A stretch of DNA of 11,511 nucleotides from JBOHNM01 sp050730675 (GCA_050730675.1 JBOHNM010000133.1:1-11511), one strand, 5' to 3'. Positions 1 through 7,054 are shown, counted from the stretch's first letter. The notes: generated by a model from the letters alone, not told the origin. A program made the numbers and translations.

Positions 1-368
1 TGCTGCTGTTCGCCTCCGCCCGCGCAGCCGATGCGAAGTACCGCTACCACAAATCTGACAGTGACGAGGACGTGGGCCCCGTGGTCCCCGGCAACTGGAT
101 CGTGAAGTCCCCGAAGCCCCACCCCCGCGGCAACGGCGCCCCGAACGCTCCGTACTCCCTCGGCGGCGGATGGACCGCCAGCAACCGGTTCGACAAGTCC
201 AAGCCCCCGACCGCCTGGGGGGCTCTTGACGGCCGACACTTCAGCAAGCCCGTCAGCGGAATGCTTGATGGCCATGTCGCCAGCCAATCGCTTGAGGAAC
301 TCCGCGACATGCGAAAGTGGTCCAACTTCGCCGATTCGCCGGACTGGACATTCACGCCCCGGCACTGA
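1..368 (+). CDS. Prepilin-like H-X9-DG protein, 3' end only (5' part outside window)
   Basis: The reading frame is open from the left edge (first full codon at 3) to a TGA at 366-368, so only the last 121 residues are visible. They align along their length with the end of the protein encoded at 552-1571: a shared FAS-R start, a PHPRG/AHPRG motif, SLGG-W, and LRDMRKWSN just before the C-terminus. The stretch H-FSKPVSGML-DG fits the H-X9-DG signature of planctomycete prepilin-type proteins exactly. Family knowledge implies an N-terminal pilin signal beyond the left edge. Such proteins are thought to be exported pseudopilin-like components, but their roles are largely unknown. An intrinsic terminator follows at once, so this gene probably ends its own transcript. 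I am confident that it is coding and in the family, because a paralogue sits next to it. Confidence 0.85.
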   Translation, partial: LLFASARAADAKYRYHKSDSDEDVGPVVPGNWIVKSPKPHPRGNGAPNAPYSLGGGWTASNRFDKSKPPTAWGALDGRHFSKPVSGMLDGHVASQSLEELRDMRKWSNFADSPDWTFTPRH

Positions 369-398
369 ACCACCCCGGCGATCCCCGGGGAAACCCAT

Positions 399-438
399 GG
401 CGACGCCCTTGCCCAGCGGCGTGGGCGTCACCTTTTTT
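399..438 (+). terminator. Rho-independent terminator after the first pilin-like gene
   Basis: A perfect 7-bp stem (gacgccc at 402-408 with gggcgtc at 423-429) encloses an inner GCC/GGC stem with a CAGC loop. Three bases later comes a run of six T at 433-438. The stem can extend by two G-C pairs (399-400 with 431-432) past one mismatch. Hairpin plus T-run on the plus strand is the classical form. It lies 30 bases after the stop codon at 368. Confidence 0.75.
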
Positions 439-506
439 CCTATCTTCACCGGATCGCCGGAACCGCTCTCCCCGCAGCGCCGGAGAGCCATAGGCGGTCG
501 CCCGTC

Positions 507-535
507 TGGGTGTCGGGCACGCCGCGTGGTACACT
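507..535 (+). promoter_or_regulatory. Possible promoter of the second pilin-like gene
   Basis: A TACACT hexamer at 530-535 fits the bacterial -10 element (TANNNT) and lies 16 bases before the ATG at 552. The -35 region (around 507-512, TGGGTG) is poor. The placement is supported mainly by the upstream terminator and by the Shine-Dalgarno GGAGG at 542-546. Confidence 0.3.
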
Positions 536-551
536 CTCTGTGGAGGTTCAC

Positions 552-1571
552 ATGGGGCTGTTCTCTCGTCGTGCGTTCACGCTTGTCGAGTTGGTCATCG
601 TCGTGGCCGCCGCCGCGCTGTTGACGGCGATCGTGGCGCCCGCCATCGGCCGCGCTCGATCGGTCGCGCTAGCCGATAAGGAAAAGGCCGCGGCACGTCT
701 CACGCACAAATCCTGGGCGATGTACGCCGAGGACAACCGCGAGAAGCTGCTCCCCGCCAGCGGCCACTGGGACTGGATTCATCCGCTCTCTCCGCCGGGG
801 CCGAACACGCCGCGCCTGCAGCCCAACGACCCGTTCATGGCCGGGCGAATCGTTGAGGGCACAGCCGCCAAGTTCTGGACGCCGTTCCTCATGTCGCAGG
901 TGCCGATGCGGACCGACCAGATCCAGGTGGATGCCGCGACGCGCACGGCCTTCGACGCACGCAACCCCACGCCCACCAGCATCTCGGGCAACTTCACCAG
1001 CTATTCCAGCAACAACAGGCTCTCCGCGTACATCATGCACCCCAGCGTCGGGATGAACGGCGTCTATGTCGGCGGCTCCTACGCGCACGGCGCGTTCCGC
1101 GCCAGCCCGACGACCGGCCCCAACCCGGTGCAGTCGGGCGGCCGCTTCTACGTGACCAGCATGTCCGATGTCCGCACACCCGCCTCGCTCATGGTCTTCG
1201 CCAGCTCGCGCGGCAGCGACGTGATCAACTCCGGCGATTTCTTCAGCTACGGCGCCAACAACCCCGACTTCGGCACAACCCGCCCGGGCTACTGGCTGGT
1301 GACGCCGCCCAGAGCACACCCACGCGGACGCGGCGGCGCGTTCACCCCCACGTCTCTGGGTGGCACGTGGGGCAGCACCACCAACAACACGTTCGATCCC
1401 CTTCGCGTCCCGTCATACTGGGGGATGCTCGATGTTCGCAGCAGCGGCGCGGTCATGACCATCATGATCGACGGCCACAGCGAGGCCCAGACCCTCGAGC
1501 AACTCCGCGACATGCGCAAGTGGTCGAACTACGCCACCAGCGCCACATGGAACTTCGTGCCAGGACCGTGA
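552..1571 (+). CDS. Prepilin-type N-terminal cleavage/methylation domain protein (H-X9-DG-like)
   Basis: This 339-residue protein opens with a class III (pilin-type) signal: a short basic leader MGLFSRRA, then FTLVEL and a hydrophobic helix to about residue 32. Prepilin peptidase should cut between Ala8 and Phe9, leaving Glu at +5. The -1 residue is Ala, not the usual Gly. The rest is a Ser/Thr/Gly/Pro-rich globular region, followed by AHPRGRGG (255-262), SLGGTW, MIDGH (305-309) and LRDMRKWSN (318-326). It is a full-length paralogue of the gene ending at 368. The family's signature His, ten residues before the DG, is Ser297 here. The ATG at 552 is chosen because GGAGG lies five bases upstream and the pilin leader starts there; the frame's upstream extension has neither. 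It is likely an exported pseudopilin-like surface or secretion component, but its exact role is unknown. tyrS starts 41 bases downstream and may be co-transcribed. Confidence 0.9.
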   Translation: MGLFSRRAFTLVELVIVVAAAALLTAIVAPAIGRARSVALADKEKAAARLTHKSWAMYAEDNREKLLPASGHWDWIHPLSPPGPNTPRLQPNDPFMAGRIVEGTAAKFWTPFLMSQVPMRTDQIQVDAATRTAFDARNPTPTSISGNFTSYSSNNRLSAYIMHPSVGMNGVYVGGSYAHGAFRASPTTGPNPVQSGGRFYVTSMSDVRTPASLMVFASSRGSDVINSGDFFSYGANNPDFGTTRPGYWLVTPPRAHPRGRGGAFTPTSLGGTWGSTTNNTFDPLRVPSYWGMLDVRSSGAVMTIMIDGHSEAQTLEQLRDMRKWSNYATSATWNFVPGP

Positions 1572-1598
1572 CAACCGACATTGTGCGGGCGGGCGACG

Positions 1599-1604
1599 TA
1601 CGCT
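1599..1604 (+). promoter_or_regulatory. Possible -10 element directly before tyrS
   Basis: TACGCT fits TANNNT and ends eight bases before the ATG at 1613, where no Shine-Dalgarno is present. That spacing would give a leaderless or near-leaderless mRNA. There is no good -35 element, so this is a weak call. Confidence 0.2.
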
Positions 1605-1612
1605 TGGCCCTC

Positions 1613-2926
1613 ATGGGTACGCCTCCACAGATCCCCAGCTTCATCGATGAACTGCAGTGGCGCGGCATGCTGCACCAGTGCACCGACGAGACCGCCCTGC
1701 GCAAGCACCTGGCCGACCCGAAAAGCGGCGCCCGCAAGGCGTACGTTGGGTTCGACCCGACGGCCGATTCGCTGACGATCGGCAACCTGGTGCCGATCAT
1801 GATGCTCGTGCACTTCGCGCGGGCCGGGCACACGCCCGTGGTCGTCATGGGGGGCGGAACGGGCCTGATCGGCGATCCCTCCGGCAAGAGCGCCGAGCGG
1901 GAACTGCTGGGCGATGAGAAGGTGCGGGCCAACGTCGAGAGTCAGCGCGGGATCTTCCGCCGCGTCTTCTCCGGCGCGGGGCTGGCCGAGCCGCCGACGG
2001 TGAACAACGCCGACTGGCTGAGCAAGCTCGGGTACATCGAGGTGCTGCGCGATGTCGGCAAGCACTTCTCGGTGAACCAGATGATCCAGCGCGACTCGGT
2101 GAAGAACCGGCTGGAGAGCCGCGAGCAGGGCATCAGCTACACCGAGTTCAGTTACATGATCCTGCAGGCGTACGACTTCCTGCACCTGTACCGCGCCGAC
2201 GGCGTGACGCTCCAGATGGGCGGCAGCGACCAGTTCGGCAACATTGTGAGCGGGTGCGATCTGATCCGGCGCGCGGGCGCTCGCGGCGAGATCGAGGGCG
2301 AGAGTTTCGGCCTCACCGCCCCGCTCATCACCAAGGCCGACGGCGGCAAGTTCGGCAAGACCGAGGCCGGCGCGGTCTGGCTCAGCGCCCACCGCACCAG
2401 CGCGTACGCGTACTACCAGTTCTGGCTTAATGCCGCCGATGCGGACGTCGGCAAGTTCCTGCGGACGTTCACGCTGCTTTCAAAGCACGAGATCGAGTCG
2501 CTCGAGGCCGAGCAAGCAAAGAACCCCGGCGCCCGCGCCGCGCAGCGGGCCTTGGCCCGCGCCGCGACCGATCTTCTGCACGGTGCCGCCGCACGCGAGT
2601 CCGCCGAGGCCGCTGCGGCGGCACTCTTCAGCGGCGATGTCTCCACGCTGCCGCTCGAAACGCTGACCGAGGCCCTCGCCGCGGCCCCCAGCAGCAAGCA
2701 CCCAAAGGCGTCGCTCTCCGGCGGCACGCCGCTGCTCGAGATCCTCGTGCAGACGCTCTGCAAGAGCAAGAGCGAGGCCCGCCAGGCGCTGACCGATGGT
2801 TCGGTCTCGGTGAACGGCCGCAAGGCCGCGCTCGCCGATGCGCTCACCAGCGCCGACCTGCTGCACGGTACGATCATCGCGCTGCGCCGCGGCAAGAAGA
2901 ACTGGCATGTGACGAGGTGGGAGTAG
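1613..2926 (+). CDS. tyrS: Tyrosyl-tRNA synthetase
   Basis: This cytoplasmic class I synthetase charges tRNA-Tyr with tyrosine using ATP. The product is 437 residues, close to the usual 400-430. Visible hallmarks are the nucleotide fold start YVGFDPTADS (44-53), GLIGDPSGKS (85-93), the tyrosine-pocket pattern Y181-x3-Q185-xx-D188 (SYMILQAYDF), LQMGGSDQFGN (200-210), the KMSKS-equivalent KFGKT (246-250), and a C-terminal S4 RNA-binding domain (about 372-437) ending RRGKKNWHV. The HIGH motif reads TIGN (55-58), so both catalytic-motif histidines are replaced. The ATG at 1613 is chosen because family similarity starts at FIDELQWRG just after it. The frame runs open far upstream, but that part lies antisense-like within the pilin-like gene. 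No Shine-Dalgarno is visible; a TACGCT hexamer ends eight bases before the ATG. Confidence 0.97.
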   Translation: MGTPPQIPSFIDELQWRGMLHQCTDETALRKHLADPKSGARKAYVGFDPTADSLTIGNLVPIMMLVHFARAGHTPVVVMGGGTGLIGDPSGKSAERELLGDEKVRANVESQRGIFRRVFSGAGLAEPPTVNNADWLSKLGYIEVLRDVGKHFSVNQMIQRDSVKNRLESREQGISYTEFSYMILQAYDFLHLYRADGVTLQMGGSDQFGNIVSGCDLIRRAGARGEIEGESFGLTAPLITKADGGKFGKTEAGAVWLSAHRTSAYAYYQFWLNAADADVGKFLRTFTLLSKHEIESLEAEQAKNPGARAAQRALARAATDLLHGAAARESAEAAAAALFSGDVSTLPLETLTEALAAAPSSKHPKASLSGGTPLLEILVQTLCKSKSEARQALTDGSVSVNGRKAALADALTSADLLHGTIIALRRGKKNWHVTRWE

Positions 2927-2970
2927 GCGGAGAGAAGACGAACACGGGAACAGACGAGCAGTCAGCGAGT
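2927..2970. other. Convergent gap between tyrS and the NHLRC2-like gene
   Basis: These 44 bases separate two stop codons. I see no stem-loop with a T-run on either strand, so an intrinsic terminator is not supported here. Confidence 0.5.
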
Positions 2971-5049
2971 TTACTTCAGCGTTGCTATGGTCTTCTCGCC
3001 CGCGGTGATCGAGAGCAGCCACGTCCCTTCGCCGGAGATGCACGCGGCGTTGTCACCCTCGGTGCAGTAGGCGTAGCTCAGTTCCACCAGATACTGGGCA
3101 CCAGTCTTCACATTCGTGCTGGGGATCTCGATCGTCACGGGGAACGAAGCCGTTCGCGTGGTGCGCTGCGCGATCACCGGCTCGGGCTTCGGCGCTCCCA
3201 GGTCGTTCTTGCCCTGAACCACCTGACGCACGATGATCGTTACCGGCGCTTCGGCGTTGGGGTGCGCCCCGGCCGGGATCGTCGGCGAAATCTCGAGCGT
3301 GAGCGGCTTGCCGCCCGCCGCGGCGACCTCGGCCTTGCTCGCCATCGCTCGCCGGGCATCGACCGTCCCAGCATTCGCGCCCGGTCCGATCTTCGGGTCA
3401 AGCCCCGTGATCATCAGCTCCTGCCACTTCTTGGTGTTCGGGTCGATCACCACGACGCGGTGATTGTTGGTATCGGCGACGAAGAGCCGTGCTGCGGCCC
3501 CTTCGCCGGCGAGAAACAGGCCGCCCGGCTCGTCGAGTTTCAGGTCCTGATCGGATGCAGCGTCGGCCCGACCAACGCCCATCCAGCTCGTCAGCGTCTG
3601 CGTCTTGGGATCGAGCAGCTTGAGCTTGTGGTTGTAGGTGTCGGCGATAATAAGTTTCGTGCCGCCAGGCGGTGCTGCGTTCCACACCGCCACGCCGAGC
3701 GCGTGCTGCAGCCGCGCCTTGGGGTAGGTGCCGTCCACATCGCCGAAGTCGAAAAGACCAGTGCCGATGAGCGTGTGGACGCGCTGGTCGGACAGGTCGA
3801 GGACGCGGATCGCCGAAGTCTCCGAGTCGGCGAAGTAGAGCGCCGTTCCTCCGGCCCCGAGCGAAAGCCCGCTCGGCTGCGCCAGCGTCGCCTGGCTCGC
3901 CTCGCCGTCGCCGATCGCCTCTCGCCCCGAGCCCGCAAGGACCTTGGCCACGCCGCTGGGCACATCGAGCTGCCAAAGCTGGTGCGGCCCGGCCATCGCG
4001 ATGTAGAGCGTCTTGCCGTCGGGCGCGAGCGCGACATCCCATGGCGATGAAAGTCGCTGCTCACGCCCGGCCTTCCCGCCGCGGCGGTCGGTCCCCTGTG
4101 TGCCATCACCCGAAATCGTGGCCACCTGTGCGGTCGCGAGATTGATCTCACGAATAGCGTGGTTGCGCCGATCGGCAACGTAAACGACCTCGCGCGCCGG
4201 GTCGTAGGCCAGACCCTGCGGCTCGAAAAACCGGCTCTCGCGCAGCAGGCCGTCGGTCAATCCCGGTTCGCCCGAGCCGAAGACGGCCTGCACCTCGCAA
4301 CGACCGTCGGCATCGGGCCAGTTTGCAGCAATCACGCGGTGATGGGCCGTGTCGCTCACAAAGACCCATCCCGGCTTGCCATCCCGCGGCTGCACGCCGA
4401 TGACCTTGCCCGGGAACGCCAAGCCGCCGACCGAGGGGACCGTCGCGTCGAGCTTGGGCTTGAACGGTGCTTTGGCGAGCGTTCCCTTCTCTCGCCCTTC
4501 CTTCAGTGCCTGCGCCACGGCCTTGTCGAGCACGGCACGTTGGCCCTCGCCGCCGGTGGCGCCGATGACCTTGCCCGCCGAGTCGATCACCACAAACCCG
4601 GGCCAACCGCGCACGGCGTATTGGTCCCAGATCTTCATGGCGTCATCGATCACCACCGGGTGGTGGATGCCGTAGCGCTGCATGGCGTTGCGGATCGCCT
4701 GGCGCGAGGACTCATTGGTGAACTTGGCGGAATGCACGCCGATGATCGCCACCGGCTCGTCCTTGTACTTCTGCTCGAGGTACTCGAGGTCCGGCAGGAT
4801 GTGGATGCAGTTGATGCACCCGAGCGTCCAGAAGTCCAGCACGACCACGTGACCCTTCAGCTCATCCTTCAGCCGCAATGGTCGATCGGTGTTGAGCCAG
4901 CCAAGGTTCGGCGCCAGCTCCGGCGCACGCACCTGCGCGAAGGCGCCCGTCGGCCAGGCGAGCATCACCACGGCAATCAACGCCGCCAGCAGCAGTGAGA
5001 GCAGCATGCGGGGAACTCCGCTCGTTGAACGCGGTGTGAACGCGGACAT
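2971..5049 (-). CDS. Exported thioredoxin-NHL propeller protein (NHLRC2-like)
   Basis: The product has 692 residues. A signal peptide (residues 1-38: hydrophobic LLSLLLAALIAVVML, then GAFA before Gln39) sends it across the inner membrane. Residues about 42-185 form a thioredoxin-like domain with WTLGCINCIH (Cys78 and Cys81) and the cis-proline loop GWP (149-150). Residues about 206-550 give six NHL-type propeller strands ending VSDTAHHRV, VADRRNHAI, AMAGPHQLW, FADSETSAI, IADTYNHKL and VADTNNHRV. Residues about 580-692 form a beta-rich domain containing YC-x7-C (Cys662, Cys670). This order and size match NHLRC2, known in animals as a cytosolic protein of unclear function. Here it is exported, so a thiol-disulfide or scaffold role in the envelope is inferred. 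The start is uncertain: ATG 5049 gives a basic n-region and lies nine bases after TACAGT; ATG 5007 has GGAG eight bases upstream but no basic n-region; a TTG at 5091 is also possible. It lies downstream of, and may be co-transcribed with, the lipoprotein at 5153. Confidence 0.92.
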   Translation of the reverse strand: MSAFTPRSTSGVPRMLLSLLLAALIAVVMLAWPTGAFAQVRAPELAPNLGWLNTDRPLRLKDELKGHVVVLDFWTLGCINCIHILPDLEYLEQKYKDEPVAIIGVHSAKFTNESSRQAIRNAMQRYGIHHPVVIDDAMKIWDQYAVRGWPGFVVIDSAGKVIGATGGEGQRAVLDKAVAQALKEGREKGTLAKAPFKPKLDATVPSVGGLAFPGKVIGVQPRDGKPGWVFVSDTAHHRVIAANWPDADGRCEVQAVFGSGEPGLTDGLLRESRFFEPQGLAYDPAREVVYVADRRNHAIREINLATAQVATISGDGTQGTDRRGGKAGREQRLSSPWDVALAPDGKTLYIAMAGPHQLWQLDVPSGVAKVLAGSGREAIGDGEASQATLAQPSGLSLGAGGTALYFADSETSAIRVLDLSDQRVHTLIGTGLFDFGDVDGTYPKARLQHALGVAVWNAAPPGGTKLIIADTYNHKLKLLDPKTQTLTSWMGVGRADAASDQDLKLDEPGGLFLAGEGAAARLFVADTNNHRVVVIDPNTKKWQELMITGLDPKIGPGANAGTVDARRAMASKAEVAAAGGKPLTLEISPTIPAGAHPNAEAPVTIIVRQVVQGKNDLGAPKPEPVIAQRTTRTASFPVTIEIPSTNVKTGAQYLVELSYAYCTEGDNAACISGEGTWLLSITAGEKTIATLK

Positions 5050-5058
5050 GGTGACATG

Positions 5059-5064
5059 ACTGTA
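5059..5064 (-). promoter_or_regulatory. Possible -10 element of the NHLRC2-like gene
   Basis: On the minus strand TACAGT ends nine bases before ATG 5049 and 51 bases before ATG 5007. If real, translation from 5049 would be leaderless, while translation from 5007 would use a short leader carrying GGAG. No convincing -35 element was found. Confidence 0.2.
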
Positions 5065-5152
5065 TCGCGCCATCCCGACTTGGATGCCCAATGCACACCG
5101 GTGGTTACCAAGTGGGGAAGCTGTAGCACCGATTATGAGGACGAATTGCCGC

Positions 5153-6505
5153 TTACTTCGCGATCACCACCCCGTGCGCTCCCGTCCCGATCCCCGCGAA
5201 CCACTGGCCCGGGACCAGGCACGCCTTCGGTCCCGGCACGAGCTTGAAGAACGCCAGTTCGCTGTCCACCGCGCCGGAGTCGAACGAGCGGTACTGCGCC
5301 ACCACGACGTTCTTCCCCGACGCGTCGAAGCTCACGCCCTTGGGGAGCGCCTTGAGGTCGAACTCGCCGAGTGTCGTGAGCTTGGCGTCCTTCTCGTTCA
5401 CCGAGATCAGCGAGAGCGAGCCGGCGGTCTTGGCCGCGGCCATCTCTCCCTCATCGCGCCAGGAGCGCCGGACGTTGGCGGTCACCACGTACTGCCCGTC
5501 GGGGCTGATCGCGATCGACTCAGGCATGACGCCCACACCGGTCTGCCCGACCAGCTCATGCACACCGTTGGGGCCGACAGCCAGTTCGATCAGGCTCACC
5601 GAGCCCTCCGGCGGCATGACATTGAAGCCCGCGGTCTGCTCCACCTGGTGGAGATTCGCCGTCAGAAAGTAGCGCCCATCGGGCGTGAAGACACCGCTGG
5701 TGCAGGTCTGGCCCGCTGTCACCGGCTCGCCCCACTTGCGCAGGCTTGGCACGCCGGCGCCCGCGTCACGCGTGAACTCGTAGAACATCACCTTGTTCTG
5801 CTTCGGCAGCGTGATGGCGAGGTAGCGGCCCATCGGATCCCACACCACGCCGCCGACCTCGGCCTTGGCATCCTCGACGCCCGGCAGTTCGAACGGCAGC
5901 GCCTCGCCGAGTGTGCCACCGATGGACTTGACGATGACCAATTGCTTGCCCGGCTCGGCGGTGACGATCGCGAGGTAGTCACCCTGCGGGTTGACGTTCA
6001 CGCTCAGCGGGCGCATCCCGACACGGCGCTTGGCCGAAACCGTGGCGTCGGTCGGGCCGGTGATGGTGACGGCATACAGACAGTCGCCGCCGGAATCGTC
6101 ATCGGGCCCGCCGTCTGGGCCGATCTTGCACGATTCAACGATGTACACCGTCTGCCCGTTGGGCGAGACGGCCAGCGCCGTCGGCGGGCCGTAGCTGCTG
6201 TTGCAGACCTCGACCTGCTTGAACGGGAACGAGTACTTGCGCATCTGGTCCGGGCTCGGGAACGGCAGCGGCACGATCGTGAGCATGTCCGGCTGCTTGC
6301 CGCTCATCGGCGCGTCGCCCGTCGCCGACAGGTCGCCGTCACAAACGATGGCGATGTAACGCCCGGTGATCTCGTTGGGCTGGGGCGGGGCCATCTTGGC
6401 GGGATCGCTGGCGACATCGGCATCGGAGGCGCAGCCCGGCAGGCCTGCCGCGGCGGCGAGCAGGAGCATGGAAAGACCGAGTTTCGGCAAGACGGGACGC
6501 TGCAT
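5153..6505 (-). CDS. Beta-propeller lipoprotein, lactonase/YVTN-like
   Basis: The product has 450 residues. It starts with a lipoprotein signal: basic n-region, hydrophobic LSMLLLAAAAGLPGC, with Cys25 as the lipidated residue (lipobox LPGC). A linker follows, and then about residues 48-450 form repeated propeller units, seen as ALAVSPNGQTVYIVES (110-125), VNVNPQGDYLAIVTA, VVWDPMGRYLAITLP, GVFTPDGRYFLTAN, IAISPDGQYVVTAN (331-344) and VSFDASGKNVVVAQ. This spacing fits the YVTN/lactonase-like seven-bladed fold. An acidic loop, DGGPDDDSGGD (131-141), could bind a metal. Six further cysteines are present (55, 101, 126, 142, 268, 429). The ATG at 6505 has GGAG eight bases upstream and begins the lipobox signal. 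Enzyme activity cannot be read from the sequence; many such proteins are scaffolds or binding proteins. It is followed on the same strand by the thioredoxin-NHL gene after about 100 bases. Confidence 0.88.
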   Translation of the reverse strand: MQRPVLPKLGLSMLLLAAAAGLPGCASDADVASDPAKMAPPQPNEITGRYIAIVCDGDLSATGDAPMSGKQPDMLTIVPLPFPSPDQMRKYSFPFKQVEVCNSSYGPPTALAVSPNGQTVYIVESCKIGPDGGPDDDSGGDCLYAVTITGPTDATVSAKRRVGMRPLSVNVNPQGDYLAIVTAEPGKQLVIVKSIGGTLGEALPFELPGVEDAKAEVGGVVWDPMGRYLAITLPKQNKVMFYEFTRDAGAGVPSLRKWGEPVTAGQTCTSGVFTPDGRYFLTANLHQVEQTAGFNVMPPEGSVSLIELAVGPNGVHELVGQTGVGVMPESIAISPDGQYVVTANVRRSWRDEGEMAAAKTAGSLSLISVNEKDAKLTTLGEFDLKALPKGVSFDASGKNVVVAQYRSFDSGAVDSELAFFKLVPGPKACLVPGQWFAGIGTGAHGVVIAK

Positions 6506-6530
6506 GCGGCTGGCTCCAGTTGAGGGCGGG

Positions 6531-6536
6531 ATGATA
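6531..6536 (-). promoter_or_regulatory. Possible -10 element of the propeller lipoprotein gene
   Basis: On the minus strand this reads TATCAT, five of six matches to TATAAT, 25 bases before the ATG at 6505. A start site about seven bases downstream would leave a short leader containing GGAG. The -35 region has no TTG match at the usual distance. Confidence 0.4.
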
Positions 6537-6552
6537 GGGGCAACGGGCCGGT

Positions 6553-6580
6553 TTGAGCCCGATCACATCCCTTCTATGCA
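6553..6580 (+). promoter_or_regulatory. Possible promoter of the DUF3574-like lipoprotein gene
   Basis: TTGAGC at 6553-6558 and TATGCA at 6575-6580 are separated by 16 bases and lie just upstream of GGAG (6589-6592) and the ATG at 6599. The matches are partial. The divergent gene layout supports a promoter somewhere in this 93-base gap. Confidence 0.3.
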
Positions 6581-6598
6581 CTGATCACGGAGATTCTC

Positions 6599-7054
6599 AT
6601 GCACCTATCCCCATCCAAGCCGGCTTGGTTGCTTTCGATGGTTGTTCTTCTTGTCGGGCTGCCGGCCTGCCGATCGGGCGAAAACGCCGCTGGCTCGACC
6701 CCGACGCCGGCCCTTGCGCTGGCGGCCGCGCCCGAATCCCGCGTCACGATCGTGTTCTTCGGCATGGCCTCGGCCGACGGCACGGGCGTGAGCGAGCAGC
6801 AGTGGCTCGCGTTCGTGACCGAGGCCGTGACGCCGCGGTTTCCGGATGGATTGACCGTGCTCGAGGGTGCGGGGCAGTATCTGTCCCCGAGCGACCACAA
6901 GTTCGTCACCGAGCACTCCAAGCTGGTGCTGCTGGTGCATGACGGTTCGGCGGCGAGCATGGCGAAGATCGACGCGATCGCGGCGGAGTACCAGCGGCGG
7001 TTCAAGCAGGAAGCCGTGCTGCGGGCGACGATGGGGGCGAAGGTTGCGATGTGA
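6599..7054 (+). CDS. Small lipoprotein, DUF3574-like
   Basis: The product has 151 residues. It begins with a lipoprotein signal (hydrophobic WLLSMVVLLVGLPAC; lipobox LPAC, lipidated Cys24) and an Ala/Pro/Thr linker to about residue 46. The mature domain (48-150) carries IVFFGMASADGTGVSEQQW, VTPRFPDGLTVLEGAGQY and SKLVLLVHDG, and ends RRFKQEAVLRATMGAKV. This pattern of FFG, a W, TPRFPDGLTV and a FxQExVLR end is what I know as the DUF3574 family of small exported proteins of unknown function. The ATG at 6599 is supported by GGAG six bases upstream and by the signal sequence. It diverges from the propeller lipoprotein and converges with the pseudouridine synthase gene, whose stop is only 11 bases away. 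Confidence 0.85.
   Translation: MHLSPSKPAWLLSMVVLLVGLPACRSGENAAGSTPTPALALAAAPESRVTIVFFGMASADGTGVSEQQWLAFVTEAVTPRFPDGLTVLEGAGQYLSPSDHKFVTEHSKLVLLVHDGSAASMAKIDAIAAEYQRRFKQEAVLRATMGAKVAM

Larger units (their letters stand above)
369..551. other. Intergenic region between the two pilin-like genes
   Basis: These 183 bases hold no gene I can support. They contain a short GC-only hairpin (ccccgg at 373-378 with ccgggg at 385-390, no T-run), the terminator at 399-438, and a possible promoter with a Shine-Dalgarno just before the next gene. The terminator followed by a new promoter suggests that the two paralogues are transcribed separately. Confidence 0.6.

Noticed and set aside
373..390. GC-only hairpin ccccgg/ccgggg
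   Set aside because: No T-run follows; a true terminator lies just downstream, so this is probably chance in GC-rich DNA.
1367..1612. In-frame upstream extension of tyrS
   Set aside because: It overlaps the end of the pilin-like gene in another frame, is Gln/His/Arg-rich, and TyrRS similarity starts only after 1613.
1529..2392. Open frame of 287 codons on the minus strand
   Set aside because: It is antisense to tyrS and has no recognisable domain.
2917..4050. Open frame of 377 codons on the plus strand
   Set aside because: It is antisense to the thioredoxin-NHL gene, overlaps the end of tyrS, and has a motif-free Arg-rich translation.
5102..5110. Short palindrome tggttacca between the two propeller genes
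   Set aside because: Too short and isolated to claim as an operator.
5084..6523. Open frame of 479 codons on the plus strand
   Set aside because: It is antisense to the propeller lipoprotein gene, which has a lipobox, a Shine-Dalgarno and clear propeller repeats. The translation is rich in Arg, His and Leu without motifs, typical of a GC-rich shadow frame.
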